64,000 nucleotides of DNA from CAIYRG01 sp963747255 (GCA_963747255.1 CAVVEG010000009.1:33522-97521), one strand, 5' to 3'; shown: positions 1 through 9,305, counted from the first letter of the stretch. Notes: generated by a model from the letters alone, not told the origin. Translations and numbers: made by a program.

Positions 1-977
1 ACAGGAGTGGACGCTACTGGCCGCTCAGTTTTATCGGATACATGATCAACCTGCTCGCTGTACCGGCAATGGCGCTCGCCGGAAACTGGCAGACGGGCGC
101 GGCGCTGATACTCGTCGAACGTACCGGCCGTGCCATCCGCAAGCCCACCATAGAGGCCATGCTGTCCTACACCACCGGCACGCTCGGCAAGGGCTGGGTC
201 TATGCGCTCAATTCAGCGCTGGACGAGACTGGCGCCACGATAGGGCCGCTGCTGATGGCGCTGGTGCTGTTTCTGCGCGGAAGTTACCGGACCGGTTTCG
301 CGGTACTGCTCGTTTCATCCGTTCTTGCACTGATCGCCCTCACCGCGGCGCGCATTGTTTTTCCCCTGCCCTCACGCCTGGAACAGCAAGCGGCGGCGCA
401 GCTCGAAAAATTCACGGCCTCGTTCTGGGTGTTCATGCTTGCAGGTGCATTGTTTGCTTCCGGACTGATGAGCTATGAGCTCATCTCGTTTTACCTTGCC
501 GGGAGCGGCATGGTTTCAAATGCCTCGGTGCCCCTGTTGCTGGCCTTTGCCACCGGATCCGGGGTGATCGCAAATCTTGTGCTTGGGCGACTGTATGATG
601 CACAGGGCATGGGGGTGCTTTATGGCGCCGTGCTCCTGTCCGCGCTGTTCGCTCCGCTGGTGTTCTCCGGGAACACCTATCTCGTGCTCATGGCAATGGT
701 TTTGTGGGGGATTGGTTATGCAGTCCAGGACACGCTGCTCAAGGCGCTGGTGGCGGGTGTGCTGCCGAAAGGCAAGCGCAGCCTTGCTTTCGGGCTGTTC
801 TACGCCGGTTATGGTTGCGGCTGGTTGCTCGGCAGCATTGCGGCCGGGTTCCTCTACCAGGAATCCCATACGACGCTCGCGCTGTTTGCAACTTCCGTTC
901 AATTTTTTTCGATTCCATTTTTCATTTTCGGCTCCCGACTGGGCCGGCAAACCCGATCTGGTCCAGCCAGCGCTTGA
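1..977 (+). CDS. MFS transporter, 3' part (5' end outside window)
   Basis: The reading frame is open from the first bases of the window, so the start lies upstream. About 325 residues are visible and they are dominated by hydrophobic helices. The segment ERTGRAIRKPTIEAML is the cytoplasmic loop typical of small-molecule MFS permeases that carry an ERxGKAIRxPxRD-like motif, followed by a DETGATIGPLL helix. An inner-membrane export or uptake role is inferred; the substrate cannot be read. It precedes a copper-resistance group on the same strand, but a link to metals is only positional. The stop is at 975-977. Confidence 0.75.
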   Translation, partial: RSGRYWPLSFIGYMINLLAVPAMALAGNWQTGAALILVERTGRAIRKPTIEAMLSYTTGTLGKGWVYALNSALDETGATIGPLLMALVLFLRGSYRTGFAVLLVSSVLALIALTAARIVFPLPSRLEQQAAAQLEKFTASFWVFMLAGALFASGLMSYELISFYLAGSGMVSNASVPLLLAFATGSGVIANLVLGRLYDAQGMGVLYGAVLLSALFAPLVFSGNTYLVLMAMVLWGIGYAVQDTLLKALVAGVLPKGKRSLAFGLFYAGYGCGWLLGSIAAGFLYQESHTTLALFATSVQFFSIPFFIFGSRLGRQTRSGPASA

Positions 978-1054
978 CGAATCCATCCCCCCGTATTCCA
1001 ATGCAATTTCATGCTCCGGGGGTCGAGGATCGGGGCGCGGGACAGGAGTTACTC

Positions 1055-1297
1055 ATGATCCCACTACACATGACCCAGGACTGCACCATCACCTGTCCGC
1101 ATTGCCGGACAGCCAGGACTGAAACGATGCCGTCCGATTTTTGCCAGTACTTCTACGAATGCACGGCTTGCGGGGCGCTACTGAAGCGGAAGCCTGGTTC
1201 GTGCTGCGTGTACTGTTCCTATGGATCGGTCCCCTGCCCGCCGGTTCAGGCCGCGCGGGCATGCGAAAAAGGAATGCGGACGGGCCTGCACATTTGA
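1055..1297 (+). CDS. small Cys-rich GDCC-type protein
   Basis: This 80-residue soluble protein has an N-terminal CxxC pair (TITCPHC), a second pair (YECTACG) and the hallmark tail CCVYCSYGSVPCPP. That is the signature of a short protein family often found beside mercury or copper resistance genes and known by its GDCCVxCSYG motif. The start at 1055 is chosen because AGGAG at 1045-1049 sits six bases upstream; the longer upstream frame overlaps the MFS gene. Zinc or thiol metal binding is likely from the Cys pattern, but no biochemical role is established to my knowledge. This copy has GSCC in place of GDCC. Confidence 0.75.
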   Translation: MIPLHMTQDCTITCPHCRTARTETMPSDFCQYFYECTACGALLKRKPGSCCVYCSYGSVPCPPVQAARACEKGMRTGLHI

Positions 1298-1378
1298 CCG
1301 AGGGTCTTTGATCGGGATCAACTCGACACCGCAGGTCCGGCGATAGCCTCCATGCCGTGATTTTTGGAGGCCCAGCCG

Positions 1379-1858
1379 ATGAAGTTTGCATTTTCCGCTT
1401 TGGCTCTCGTGATTACGCTTGTCGCGGCTTCGGCCTGCGACGCGCAGCGCTATCCCGGTTGGGGATATGGTTACGGGCCAGGCATGATGGGTAATGGCTA
1501 TGGACCCGGGCGGGGAATGATGGGCGGCTACGACAGGGGCCCCGGGATGATGGGCGGGTTCGGGATGGGCGGCATGATGAGCGCGCGCAACCAGGCCTGC
1601 AATCAGGATGGCTCGGTTCCGGATTTCGGGTTTCGCCGCAGCGCGGGCGCATCTGATTTGTCTGTCGATGACATCAGGAACCGCCTCGACAGCGCGATCG
1701 CCTGGAATGGCAATCCGAATCTGAAGCTCGGTGCGCTGCGCAAGAACAATCCGAACACGGTCAGCGCCGACATCGTGACGAAGGACAATTCGCTCGTCGA
1801 GCGGCTGGTTTTTGACCGGCACAGCGGAGCATCCTGCGTCGATCTTGCGGCGAAATAG
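1379..1858 (+). CDS. Met/Gly-rich putative lipoprotein
   Basis: The protein has 159 residues. A hydrophobic signal (MKFAFSALALVITLVAAS) ends in a lipobox-like Ala-Ser-Ala-Cys, so outer- or inner-membrane lipidation is likely. Residues about 25-75 are rich in Gly, Tyr and paired Met (repeats of GPGMMGG type), a composition seen in periplasmic copper-binding segments. The C-terminal half is ordinary, with one Cys near the end. The start at 1379 is preceded by GGAGG at 1366-1370. It sits one base upstream of the DUF302 gene, so the two are probably cotranscribed. A copper-chelating role is inferred from composition and neighbours only. Confidence 0.7.
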   Translation: MKFAFSALALVITLVAASACDAQRYPGWGYGYGPGMMGNGYGPGRGMMGGYDRGPGMMGGFGMGGMMSARNQACNQDGSVPDFGFRRSAGASDLSVDDIRNRLDSAIAWNGNPNLKLGALRKNNPNTVSADIVTKDNSLVERLVFDRHSGASCVDLAAK

Positions 1859-1859
1859 C

Positions 1860-2252
1860 ATGGCGACACCGTATTATTTCGCGAAGTCGCTCGACGTTCC
1901 GTTCCTGGATGCCCTTTCGCGCGCGACGGAAGCCTTGAAGAAAGAGGGTTTCGGCATCATCACCGAAATCGATGTGCGCGAGACTTTCCGTAAAAAGCTC
2001 GGCGCCGACTTCCGGGATTACCGGATTCTCGGCGCCTGCAATCCGAAGCTCGCATTTGAGGCGCTCCAGCTCGAAGACAAAGTCGGGACAATGCTTCCGT
2101 GCAATGTCGTCGTCCACGCGGCAACTGACGGGACCACGGAAGTCGCGGCAATCGATCCCGTGGCGTCGATGGCGGCGATCGACAATCCTCGCCTGAAGGA
2201 ACAGGCCGGGCGAGTCCGGGCGATGTTGAAACGCGTGATCGAGTCGCTGTGA
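1860..2252 (+). CDS. DUF302 domain protein
   Basis: This 130-residue soluble protein matches the DUF302 layout: KSLDVPFLDALSRATEALKK (helix), GFGIITEIDV (strand), then KLGADFRDYRILGACNP and LPCNVVVH. The ACNP and LPCNV segments carry the two conserved cysteines of the family. DUF302 proteins are small dimeric alpha/beta proteins of unknown activity that often neighbour metal or sulfur genes. The ATG at 1860 follows the stop of the lipoprotein gene by one base, which supports this start over the upstream in-frame one. There is no signal peptide, so it is cytoplasmic. Confidence 0.85.
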   Translation: MATPYYFAKSLDVPFLDALSRATEALKKEGFGIITEIDVRETFRKKLGADFRDYRILGACNPKLAFEALQLEDKVGTMLPCNVVVHAATDGTTEVAAIDPVASMAAIDNPRLKEQAGRVRAMLKRVIESL

Positions 2253-2300
2253 AGGGCCTGAAAATCTTTCCGGGCCGCAATTGATCGGTACTTATTCCAG

Positions 2301-2924
2301 ATGGCCGGGATGATTTTCGCGCGCGAGCACTGGGATAATACTTACGCGACAAAATCCGACACAGGCGTCAGCTGGTATCAGGCCGATCCGTCAATCTCAT
2401 TCCAGTGGATCAGGTCCATAGCATCGGATCGCTCAGCGCCGATTGTTGACGTGGGCGGCGGCGCCTCGCGGATGGTCGATTGGCTTGTCGCGGACGGCTA
2501 TGTCGATGTGACCGTCCTCGACATCTCCGAAGCCGCACTGGCGCGCTCCAGAGTACGTCTGGGAGCAGCGTCAGGCGGGGTGAACTGGATCGTCGCAGAC
2601 ATCACCCAATGGGAGCCGCCGAAGTGTTATGCCGTCTGGCACGATCGCGCCGTGTTTCATTTTCTGGTCGATGCTTCCGCCCGGAACGCCTATCTGCAGG
2701 CACTGCGCCGCGGCACGAATTCGGGCTCCCTGGTGATCATTGCGACTTTCGCGCTCAGCGGCCCGGAACGCTGCAGCGGGCTTCCGGTACAGCGCTACAG
2801 CCCGGCCACTCTCGCCGCCCGGCTTGGACAAGATTTTGAAATCTGCGATCAGGCCGCAGAAACACATCGGACACCCTTCGGAACGACGCAGGAATTCATT
2901 TATGCGGTATTCCGGCGGCGTTGA
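2301..2924 (+). CDS. class I SAM-dependent methyltransferase
   Basis: The protein has 207 residues. It opens with REHWDNTYATKSDTGVSWYQ, typical of small methyltransferases of the thiopurine/tellurite or 'YT-WYQ' type. Motif I is PIVDVGGGASRMVDWL, followed by DVTVLDISEAALARSR (the SAM-ribose acidic strand) and WHDRAVFHFL as the post-I/II segment. The cytoplasmic substrate is unknown. It lies between DUF302 and the convergent copper ATPase gene, whose stop is only five bases away. Its grouping with copper genes may be incidental. Confidence 0.85.
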   Translation: MAGMIFAREHWDNTYATKSDTGVSWYQADPSISFQWIRSIASDRSAPIVDVGGGASRMVDWLVADGYVDVTVLDISEAALARSRVRLGAASGGVNWIVADITQWEPPKCYAVWHDRAVFHFLVDASARNAYLQALRRGTNSGSLVIIATFALSGPERCSGLPVQRYSPATLAARLGQDFEICDQAAETHRTPFGTTQEFIYAVFRRR

Positions 2925-2929
2925 GGCGA

Positions 2930-5293
2930 TCAGGCAAGTTTCACGAAACGCAGGCGCAAGGCGTTGGCGATTACCGAAACAGAGCTGAAGCTCATGGCAG
3001 CGGCGGCGACAACCGGACTGAGGAGCAATCCAAACGCGGGATACAGCACGCCTGCCGCGAGCGGAATACCGACCAGGTTGTAAACGAAAGCGAGCACAAG
3101 ATTCTGCCGGATGTTGCGCATGGTGGCGCGGCTGAGCTTCCGCGCACGGGCGATGCCGGCAAGATCGCCTTTGACCAGGGTCACGCCTGCACTCTGCATT
3201 GCAACATCGGTACCGGTGCCCATTGCTATTCCAATATCGGCTTCAGCCAATGCGGGCGCATCGTTGACGCCATCACCCGCCATCGCAACGGCATGGCCTT
3301 CTTCCCTGAGGCGGCGGACAATCGCGTGTTTCTGCTGCGGCAGGACTTCGGCTTCCACATCGGAGAGGCCGAGTTTGGCGGCGACCGCCTGCGCGGTCGC
3401 ACGATTGTCTCCGGTCAGCATGATGATGCGAATACCGTCCGCCCGGAGATCGGCGAGCGCGGCAGGGGTATTTGCCTTGATGGGATCGGCCACGGCTACA
3501 AGGCCGGCCGCGCGGCCATCGACCGCCACAAACATGGCGGTCGCGGCCTGCTGCCGGAGATCCGCAGCGCGGGCTTCGAGTTCGCTGCTGCCGATGCCGA
3601 GTTCCTGCAGCAGGCCTGCACTGCCAACCGCGACCTGGTGACCGGCAACCGTGCCGATGACGCCCTTGCCGGTTTTTGAAGTGAAACCGGTTACCGGATT
3701 CATTGCAACGCCACGCTCGTTCGCCGAAGCGATAATGGCTCCCGCCAGAGGGTGTTCGCTCGCACGTTCGAGACTTGCCGCAAAAGACAGGATAGCCGTT
3801 TCGCCGAAACCTTCGGCCGTGCTGATGGCGATGACCCGCGGTTTGCCTTCGGTCAGCGTGCCGGTCTTGTCCACGACAAGCGTGTCGATCTTTTCGAAGC
3901 GCTCCAAGGCCTCCGCGTTCCTGATCAGCACGCCGACGCTTGCGCCCTTTCCCACGCCCACCATGATCGACATGGGAGTCGCCAGGCCGAGAGCACAGGG
4001 GCACGCGATCATCACGACGGACACGGAGGCGACCAGCGCGTAAGCCAGTGCCGGTGGCGGGCCCCATATCACCCACGCGATGAAAGCCATCACCGCAACG
4101 ATGATGACCCCCGGCACGAACCAGGCGGAGACCACATCGGCAAGCCGCTGGATAGGCGCGCGACTGCGCTGCGCGTCGGCGACCATCCGGACAATGCGTG
4201 CGAGCATGGTTCCGGAGCCGACCCTCGCGGCCCGGATTACCAGACTGCCATTTTCGTTAATCGTGCCACTGATCACATTTGCGCCCGGCTCTTTCCCGAC
4301 CGGCTGTGATTCGCCGGTCACCATGGATTCATCGATGGCGCTGCGTCCTTCCAGCACGACGCCGTCCACGGGCACGCTGTCACCTGGGCGCACGCGAAGG
4401 CGATCCCCAACACGGACCTGCTCCAGCGGGACTTCTTCCTCAGTACCGCCCGTCCCGATGCAATGTGCGGTCTTGGGCGCGAGCTTCAGCAGGGCGCGAA
4501 TGGCGCTGCCGGTCTTTTCGCGGGCGCGCAGTTCCAGCACCTGCCCGAGAAGCACGAGCACGGTGATTACGGATGCCGCCTCGAAATAGACCGGAACAAT
4601 CCCATCCTCGCGCAGGTCGGCCGGGAATATACCGGGCGCAAAAGTCGCGGCGAGGCTGTAGCACCAGGACGCTCCGACCCCGAGAGCGATCAGGCTGAAC
4701 ATGTTCAGCGAGCGGTTGCGGAATGATGCCCAACCGCGCGCAAGCAATGGCCACCCGGCCCAGAGCACGACCGGAAAGCTGAACAGGAACTGCAGCCAGA
4801 CCGACAAGCGGGGGGAGAGAAACTGGTCGAGACCAAGGCCGGGGAAATGCCCGCCCATTTCCAGAATCACGGTGGGCACGGCCAGCGCGGCGCCGATCTG
4901 GAATCTGCGCGTCATATCCTTCAATTCGGCGCTGGGTCCGCTCTCCTCCACCGCAACCGCCGGCTCAAGAGCCATGCCGCAAATCGGGCAGGTGCCCGGA
5001 TGCATCTGCCGGATCTGCGGATGCATCGGACAGGTATAGGCAATGCCGGTTTTCGGGGCAGTCTGCGGACCAGGTTGAGCGCGTTTGAGATAAGCGGCCG
5101 GATCGGCGATGAATTTTGCACGGCAACTTTCGCTGCAAAAATAAAAGTCTTTTCCGTCATATTCATATCGACGGGCCGCCGGGCCCATCGTGACGGTCAT
5201 GCCGCAGACCGGATCGATGGCTGTAGCATCGTCCTGCATGCGGTCCACGGGGCTGCGTTGATCCATGGGATTGATTTCCACTTCGCTCGGCAC
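2930..5293 (-). CDS. copA: Cu(I)-exporting P1B-type ATPase
   Basis: This 787-residue inner-membrane pump exports monovalent copper to the periplasm. The N-terminus has a YHS-type domain (DPVCGMTV, FYFCSESCRAKF, about residues 24-68) and a heavy-metal-binding CPMHP...CPICGM module (about 86-112) instead of the usual GMxCxxC ferredoxin-like domains. Eight predicted helices follow, with the CPC ion site (MIACPCALGLATP), the phosphorylation site DKTGTLTEG, the SEHPLA motif of P1B pumps and the hinge TGDN/GDGVNDAPAL. The first codon is GTG at 5293; an ATG nine codons downstream (5266) is an alternative. It is convergent with the methyltransferase gene and co-oriented with copD/copC. The name clashes with the multicopper oxidase CopA below. 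Confidence 0.95.
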   Translation of the reverse strand: MPSEVEINPMDQRSPVDRMQDDATAIDPVCGMTVTMGPAARRYEYDGKDFYFCSESCRAKFIADPAAYLKRAQPGPQTAPKTGIAYTCPMHPQIRQMHPGTCPICGMALEPAVAVEESGPSAELKDMTRRFQIGAALAVPTVILEMGGHFPGLGLDQFLSPRLSVWLQFLFSFPVVLWAGWPLLARGWASFRNRSLNMFSLIALGVGASWCYSLAATFAPGIFPADLREDGIVPVYFEAASVITVLVLLGQVLELRAREKTGSAIRALLKLAPKTAHCIGTGGTEEEVPLEQVRVGDRLRVRPGDSVPVDGVVLEGRSAIDESMVTGESQPVGKEPGANVISGTINENGSLVIRAARVGSGTMLARIVRMVADAQRSRAPIQRLADVVSAWFVPGVIIVAVMAFIAWVIWGPPPALAYALVASVSVVMIACPCALGLATPMSIMVGVGKGASVGVLIRNAEALERFEKIDTLVVDKTGTLTEGKPRVIAISTAEGFGETAILSFAASLERASEHPLAGAIIASANERGVAMNPVTGFTSKTGKGVIGTVAGHQVAVGSAGLLQELGIGSSELEARAADLRQQAATAMFVAVDGRAAGLVAVADPIKANTPAALADLRADGIRIIMLTGDNRATAQAVAAKLGLSDVEAEVLPQQKHAIVRRLREEGHAVAMAGDGVNDAPALAEADIGIAMGTGTDVAMQSAGVTLVKGDLAGIARARKLSRATMRNIRQNLVLAFVYNLVGIPLAAGVLYPAFGLLLSPVVAAAAMSFSSVSVIANALRLRFVKLA

Positions 5294-5353
5294 AACGTTT
5301 ACCGCCGGACACCGGCAATCTGGTTGATGTGCGTCAAGTCCGGGGTTTCTGCT

Positions 5354-6292
5354 TCAGCCGCCGGACATCGGCGGTTCCAGCGTTCCCATCCAGCTCACCA
5401 CGAACAGAACCAGAAGTCCCAATCCGGCTTCGGCCAGCACGCTGCGTCTTAATGCTTCAAGAGGCTGATCGCCGGTCGTGCCGCTGCGAAGAGCCGCGGC
5501 CAATCGGGGATTCAGGCGGAATCGGTTTGTTGCGGCGAGCGCGAGCATTGCCGCGAATAGCAAAAGCTTCACGTCCAGCAGGAGGCCATAAGGCGTGGTG
5601 AAGAGTTGCGGCAGGTGGCGAGGGCCGATGAGAAACCAGCCGTTGACAAGGCCACTGAGTATCAGAAGTGCGACCGCAGCGGTGCCGATGCCGGAAAATG
5701 TCTTAAGCGCGTGGTATGCGAATTCGGCGCCGGGCCCGTTCTGCGCCCTGATCGATTGCAGGATCACAAAAACCAGAACCACCAATGCTCCGATCCAGAT
5801 CGCGGCGGCGAGGAGATGCACGACATCCATGCCGACGTGAATAACACCGGGCAAGCCTTCCCCTTCGACTCCGTGTCCGGTCCAGGCGAAACTGGCGACG
5901 ACAGTTGCTCCGAGTACCGCCTGAAGCGTCCACGATTGCCTGCGCCGCGCGAGGAGCAGCGCACAGGCAATACAGGCGCAAATCAGCGCAATGCGAAGAA
6001 AGGCAACCCGCCCGAAACCCGTTCCGGTCAACAGAGTCCATATTGCACCCGCGCCGAATTGGCCCGGGTCGGAGAAAATTGCGGCGGTCTCTGCGATGAC
6101 CCACCCAACTGCGCCGGCAAGAGCGAGAATGCCGGCCGGCAGCAGAATGGCAAGCGGCGAATCGAGGGTGCGCGTTCGCGGCTGCGTACCAGGTCCGTTC
6201 GGGGCGTAGAGGTAAAACAGCGGCGCTCCAAACAGCACCAGGGCCGGCCCATACTGCAGGAGGCGGGCAGCCACGATGCCCCAGTCTGTCAT
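5354..6292 (-). CDS. copD: copper resistance protein CopD
   Basis: This 312-residue integral membrane protein has about eight hydrophobic helices. The central helix carries His-rich segments (TGHGVEGEGLPGVIHVGMDV and VHLLAAAIWIGALV) typical of CopD/YcnJ, which takes copper handed over by CopC. The final helix is LGLLVLFVVSWMGTLEPP, the usual CopD end. It is transcribed with copC, whose stop lies eight bases upstream, and lies 60 bases before the P-type ATPase gene, so copC-copD-ATPase is probably one transcript. Confidence 0.92.
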   Translation of the reverse strand: MTDWGIVAARLLQYGPALVLFGAPLFYLYAPNGPGTQPRTRTLDSPLAILLPAGILALAGAVGWVIAETAAIFSDPGQFGAGAIWTLLTGTGFGRVAFLRIALICACIACALLLARRRQSWTLQAVLGATVVASFAWTGHGVEGEGLPGVIHVGMDVVHLLAAAIWIGALVVLVFVILQSIRAQNGPGAEFAYHALKTFSGIGTAAVALLILSGLVNGWFLIGPRHLPQLFTTPYGLLLDVKLLLFAAMLALAATNRFRLNPRLAAALRSGTTGDQPLEALRRSVLAEAGLGLLVLFVVSWMGTLEPPMSGG

Positions 6293-6300
6293 GCCTGAGG

Positions 6301-6672
6301 TTACTTCACGCTGAAGGACAGCGTGCCTGTCATCTTATGCGAATCGTCGCCCATCGAAGTCCAGGAGATCGTGTATAGCCCGGGTGCGAGCGGCGCGGCC
6401 GGCGTGGCGGCAAGCGATTTGGAATCCGGCGCGGCAACAGCTTTGATGACGACAGGATTCCCATCAAGGTCGGTCAGTTTGAAGCCCGAGACCTTCATCT
6501 CCAAAGCCTCGCTGAAATGCAGCGTGATCAGTTTCGGTGCAGCCACTGCGGCGTCCTTTGCCGGATCGGAGCTGACCAGATTGGCATGTGCATCGGCCTG
6601 GGCGGCGCCCAGCAGAAGTGACGCTGAAAACGCGGCCAGGCAGACAGTGGTTTGGAAATTCTTGCCCATCAT
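6301..6672 (-). CDS. copC: copper resistance periplasmic protein CopC
   Basis: The 123-residue precursor has a signal peptide ending ...GAAQADA, so the mature chain begins with His (HANLVSSDPAKDA), the Cu(II)-binding amino-terminal His of CopC. The second copper ligands, Asp and His, appear in the SMGDDSHKMTGTLSFSVK tail. The beta-sandwich strands are recognisable (ITLHFSEALE, GFKLTDLDGNPV, GLYTISW). The ATG at 6672 is preceded on the minus strand by GAGGAATAGG; the longer upstream frame overlaps the copA control region and is rejected. It faces divergently the multicopper oxidase gene. Confidence 0.93.
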   Translation of the reverse strand: MMGKNFQTTVCLAAFSASLLLGAAQADAHANLVSSDPAKDAAVAAPKLITLHFSEALEMKVSGFKLTDLDGNPVVIKAVAAPDSKSLAATPAAPLAPGLYTISWTSMGDDSHKMTGTLSFSVK

Positions 6673-6807
6673 CCTATTCCTCGCTTTTGTAGCGCCACAG
6701 CAATGACGGCGCACAATGCCTCGATGCGCATATAATCCGGCGATGCCCCGGAAGGGGGAAGTCCGTATAGTTGCGTATAACGGATTGGACCGGTTGCGGG
6801 AATACAA
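6673..6807. promoter_or_regulatory. divergent copC / copA control region
   Basis: This is a 135-base gap between the divergent starts of copC (minus) and the multicopper oxidase gene (plus), so both promoters must lie here. It contains AT-rich stretches such as GCATATAATCC near 6730 and GTATAGTTGCGTATAACGG near 6764-6782. I cannot identify a clear CopR or CueR operator by eye. Confidence 0.4.
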
Positions 6808-8544
6808 ATGACCGAGACAGTAACCAGGGCTGCACTCACACGCCGCCGTTTTGTTCAGGGTCTGACCATCGCGGGCGCTGCCGGAGCATGGTGGCGCCCG
6901 TCCTGGGCGCAAGCGCCACAGTCAGCCGGCGCGCCAATCCTTTCCGGCGATCGCTTCGACCTGACGATTGGCTCAATTCCCGTCAACATCACCGGCCGCC
7001 CGCGGACAGCCACCGTCATCAACGGCTCGATGCCGGGGCCAAGTCTGCGCATGCGCGAAGGCGATACGGTGACGATCAATGTAACGAACCAACTGAACGA
7101 GTCGACCTCGCTGCACTGGCATGGGCTGATCCTGCCCAACGAAATGGATGGGGTCCCGGGATTGACCTTCCGCGGCATCATGCCCGGCGAAACATTCACC
7201 TACCGGTTCCCGGTCAGGCAGAGCGGCACCTACTGGTATCACAGCCATAGCGGAGATCAGTTGCAAACGGGACTGCTGGGCGCGCTCCTGCTGGTTCCGC
7301 GCGACAGTGAGCCATACCAATATGACCGTGATTACACGATCACGCTTACGGATTGGACGGATGAGGATCCGATGACGATCGTCTCCAATCTGAAGCAGCA
7401 GGCGGACTATTACGATTACCAGCAACGGACACTGGGTACGTTTATCGACGATGTGAAGCGGGACGGTTTCGGTACGGCGTTCCAGGACCGCCTGATGTGG
7501 GGCCAGATGCGCATGAGCCCGACTGACATCCTGGATGTAACAGGTGCGACCTACACGTTTCTGGTCAACGGGCGCCCGCCGGCGGCGAACTGGACGGCGC
7601 TGTTCAATCCCGGGGAAAAAGTCCGCCTCCGCTTCATCAACAGCTCGGCGATGACCAATTTCGATGTGCGGATTCCGGGTTTGCCGCTGACGGTCGTGGC
7701 AGCCGACGGCAACGATATCGAGCCCGTGACGGTGGGCGAATTCCGCATCGGCGTCGCCGAGACCTATGATGTAATCGTAACGCCACGCGACGCGGCGTTC
7801 ACGATCTTCGCGCAGTCGCAGGACCGCAGCGGCTATGCGCGCGCAACGCTTGCGCCACGCCCCGGAATGACCGCAGCCGTTCCAAAGATGGATCCGCGAC
7901 CCTTGCGCACGATGAAGGACATGGGGATGGGCGCGGAGCACATGCATGGCGGCACATCCCAACCGATGCAGCCAATGCCGGCAATGTCGATGGCGATTAT
8001 GGGAACGGCCGCAGATAATGCCGATCACATCGACCCAAAGACGCTGATGGAGCGGGCCGATGTCGATAATATGGCAATGCAGCCCATGGATCGCCTCAGC
8101 GAACCCGGGACGGGTCTCGAGGACAATGGACGCCGTGTCCTCGTGTATGGCGATCTGAAGTCGCTGAAAACACACCAACAAAAGCGGCCGGTCGATCGCG
8201 ATATCGTTTTTCACCTGACCGGCAATATGCAGCGCTTCGTGTGGGGATTCGACGGCAAGAAGTTTTCCGAGGCTGGCCCGGTCCGCATCAAACTCGGTGA
8301 ACAAATCCGCTTTGTCCTGATCAATGACACGATGATGGAACACCCGATCCATCTGCATGGATATCTCTTCGATCTGGAGAATGGACAAGGCGATCGCCTG
8401 CCCCTGAAACACACCGTTCTCGTCAAACCGGGGGAAAGGCTGAGCTATGCGTTCACAGCCGATATGCCCGGCCGCTGGGCGTTCCATTGCCACCTCATGT
8501 ACCACATGGATACCGGAATGATGCGCACGGTCCTTGTGGCATGA
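6808..8544 (+). CDS. copA: copper resistance multicopper oxidase CopA
   Basis: This 578-residue periplasmic multicopper oxidase carries a Tat signal (LTRRRFVQGLTIAG) with cleavage near PSWAQA. Copper-binding blocks appear in order: SLHWHGLILP (about residue 102), YWYHSHSGDQ (about 143), HPIHLHGYLF (about 512) and WAFHCHLMYHMDTGMM (about 558), giving the type 1 and trinuclear sites. A Met/His-rich insert (HMHGGTSQPMQPMPAMSM, about 377-395) is the additional copper-binding loop of CopA/PcoA enzymes. It oxidises Cu(I) and sequesters copper. The stop overlaps the copB start as ATGA. Confidence 0.95.
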   Translation: MTETVTRAALTRRRFVQGLTIAGAAGAWWRPSWAQAPQSAGAPILSGDRFDLTIGSIPVNITGRPRTATVINGSMPGPSLRMREGDTVTINVTNQLNESTSLHWHGLILPNEMDGVPGLTFRGIMPGETFTYRFPVRQSGTYWYHSHSGDQLQTGLLGALLLVPRDSEPYQYDRDYTITLTDWTDEDPMTIVSNLKQQADYYDYQQRTLGTFIDDVKRDGFGTAFQDRLMWGQMRMSPTDILDVTGATYTFLVNGRPPAANWTALFNPGEKVRLRFINSSAMTNFDVRIPGLPLTVVAADGNDIEPVTVGEFRIGVAETYDVIVTPRDAAFTIFAQSQDRSGYARATLAPRPGMTAAVPKMDPRPLRTMKDMGMGAEHMHGGTSQPMQPMPAMSMAIMGTAADNADHIDPKTLMERADVDNMAMQPMDRLSEPGTGLEDNGRRVLVYGDLKSLKTHQQKRPVDRDIVFHLTGNMQRFVWGFDGKKFSEAGPVRIKLGEQIRFVLINDTMMEHPIHLHGYLFDLENGQGDRLPLKHTVLVKPGERLSYAFTADMPGRWAFHCHLMYHMDTGMMRTVLVA

Positions 8545-9281
8545 GACGCATTTGGGGGGCATTCGCGATTATTTCAGCAATCCCTGCACCCGGTGCTCTG
8601 GCGGCTTCCCCGGATGTCAACGAGGCCGCGCCCTATGGCTCACCGCTGGCGGATGAGGAGGTCTGGTTGCATGCGACTCTCGATCAATTCGAGGGCCGCT
8701 TCGGGGGCACAGACAGTTTGCGGTGGGATGGAGAAGCCTGGACGGGGACGGACACGGATCGATTGTGGCTGAAGAGCGAAGGCGAGCTGCAAAAGCGCAA
8801 ACTGGCGGACGGGCAGGATGAAGGTTTTTACGACACTCCAATCTCAACCTATTTCGATTTGCAGGCGGGTTTGCGTTACGACCTCGACAGCCGAGCGGGC
8901 CGGGGGTGGGCCGCATTGGGTGTCGAAGGCCTCTCACAATATTTTTTCCATATCTCCGCAACGGGTTATGTCAGCGACAACGGCCACTACGCGGCAAAGC
9001 TGTTCGGGTCCTATGATCTGCCGATTACGCAGCGCCTGATTCTTCAACCCGAAGCGGAACTCAATCTCTATACAAAGTCCGATGCGCAGCGCCTAATCGG
9101 ATCCGGGATTTCGACGGTCGATACGGGTTTGCGGTTGCGCTACGAAATCAGCCGGAAGTTCGCTCCCTATGTCGGCCTGAGTTATGAAAAGGGATTCGGC
9201 GAAACAGACCGGCTTGCCGCGGCCGCAGGCGAGAAAACGGATGCTCTGCGATTTGATCTGGGCGTGCGAGGCTGGTTCTGA
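8541..9281 (+). CDS. copB: copper resistance outer-membrane protein CopB
   Basis: The protein has 246 residues, with the start at ATG 8541 overlapping the copA stop by four bases (translational coupling). A signal peptide ends near PGALAASP. The mature part has the CopB/PcoB barrel hallmarks: EEVWLHATLDQFEGRF, DRLWLKSEGEL, YFDLQAGLRYD, RGWAALGVEGLSQYFF and the terminal SRKFAPYVGLSYEKGFG...RFDLGVRGWF with C-terminal Phe. The long His/Met-rich leader of many CopB proteins is absent, so copper binding here must rely on the barrel itself or on CopA. Confidence 0.92.
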   Translation: MRRIWGAFAIISAIPAPGALAASPDVNEAAPYGSPLADEEVWLHATLDQFEGRFGGTDSLRWDGEAWTGTDTDRLWLKSEGELQKRKLADGQDEGFYDTPISTYFDLQAGLRYDLDSRAGRGWAALGVEGLSQYFFHISATGYVSDNGHYAAKLFGSYDLPITQRLILQPEAELNLYTKSDAQRLIGSGISTVDTGLRLRYEISRKFAPYVGLSYEKGFGETDRLAAAAGEKTDALRFDLGVRGWF

Positions 9282-9305
9282 GCGTTCGACCGGTTTCGGC
9301 GCGCC

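Noticed and set aside
6973..8562. 529-codon His/Arg-rich minus-strand frame
   Set aside because: It is a shadow of the multicopper oxidase; its composition mirrors the His codons of the copper sites.
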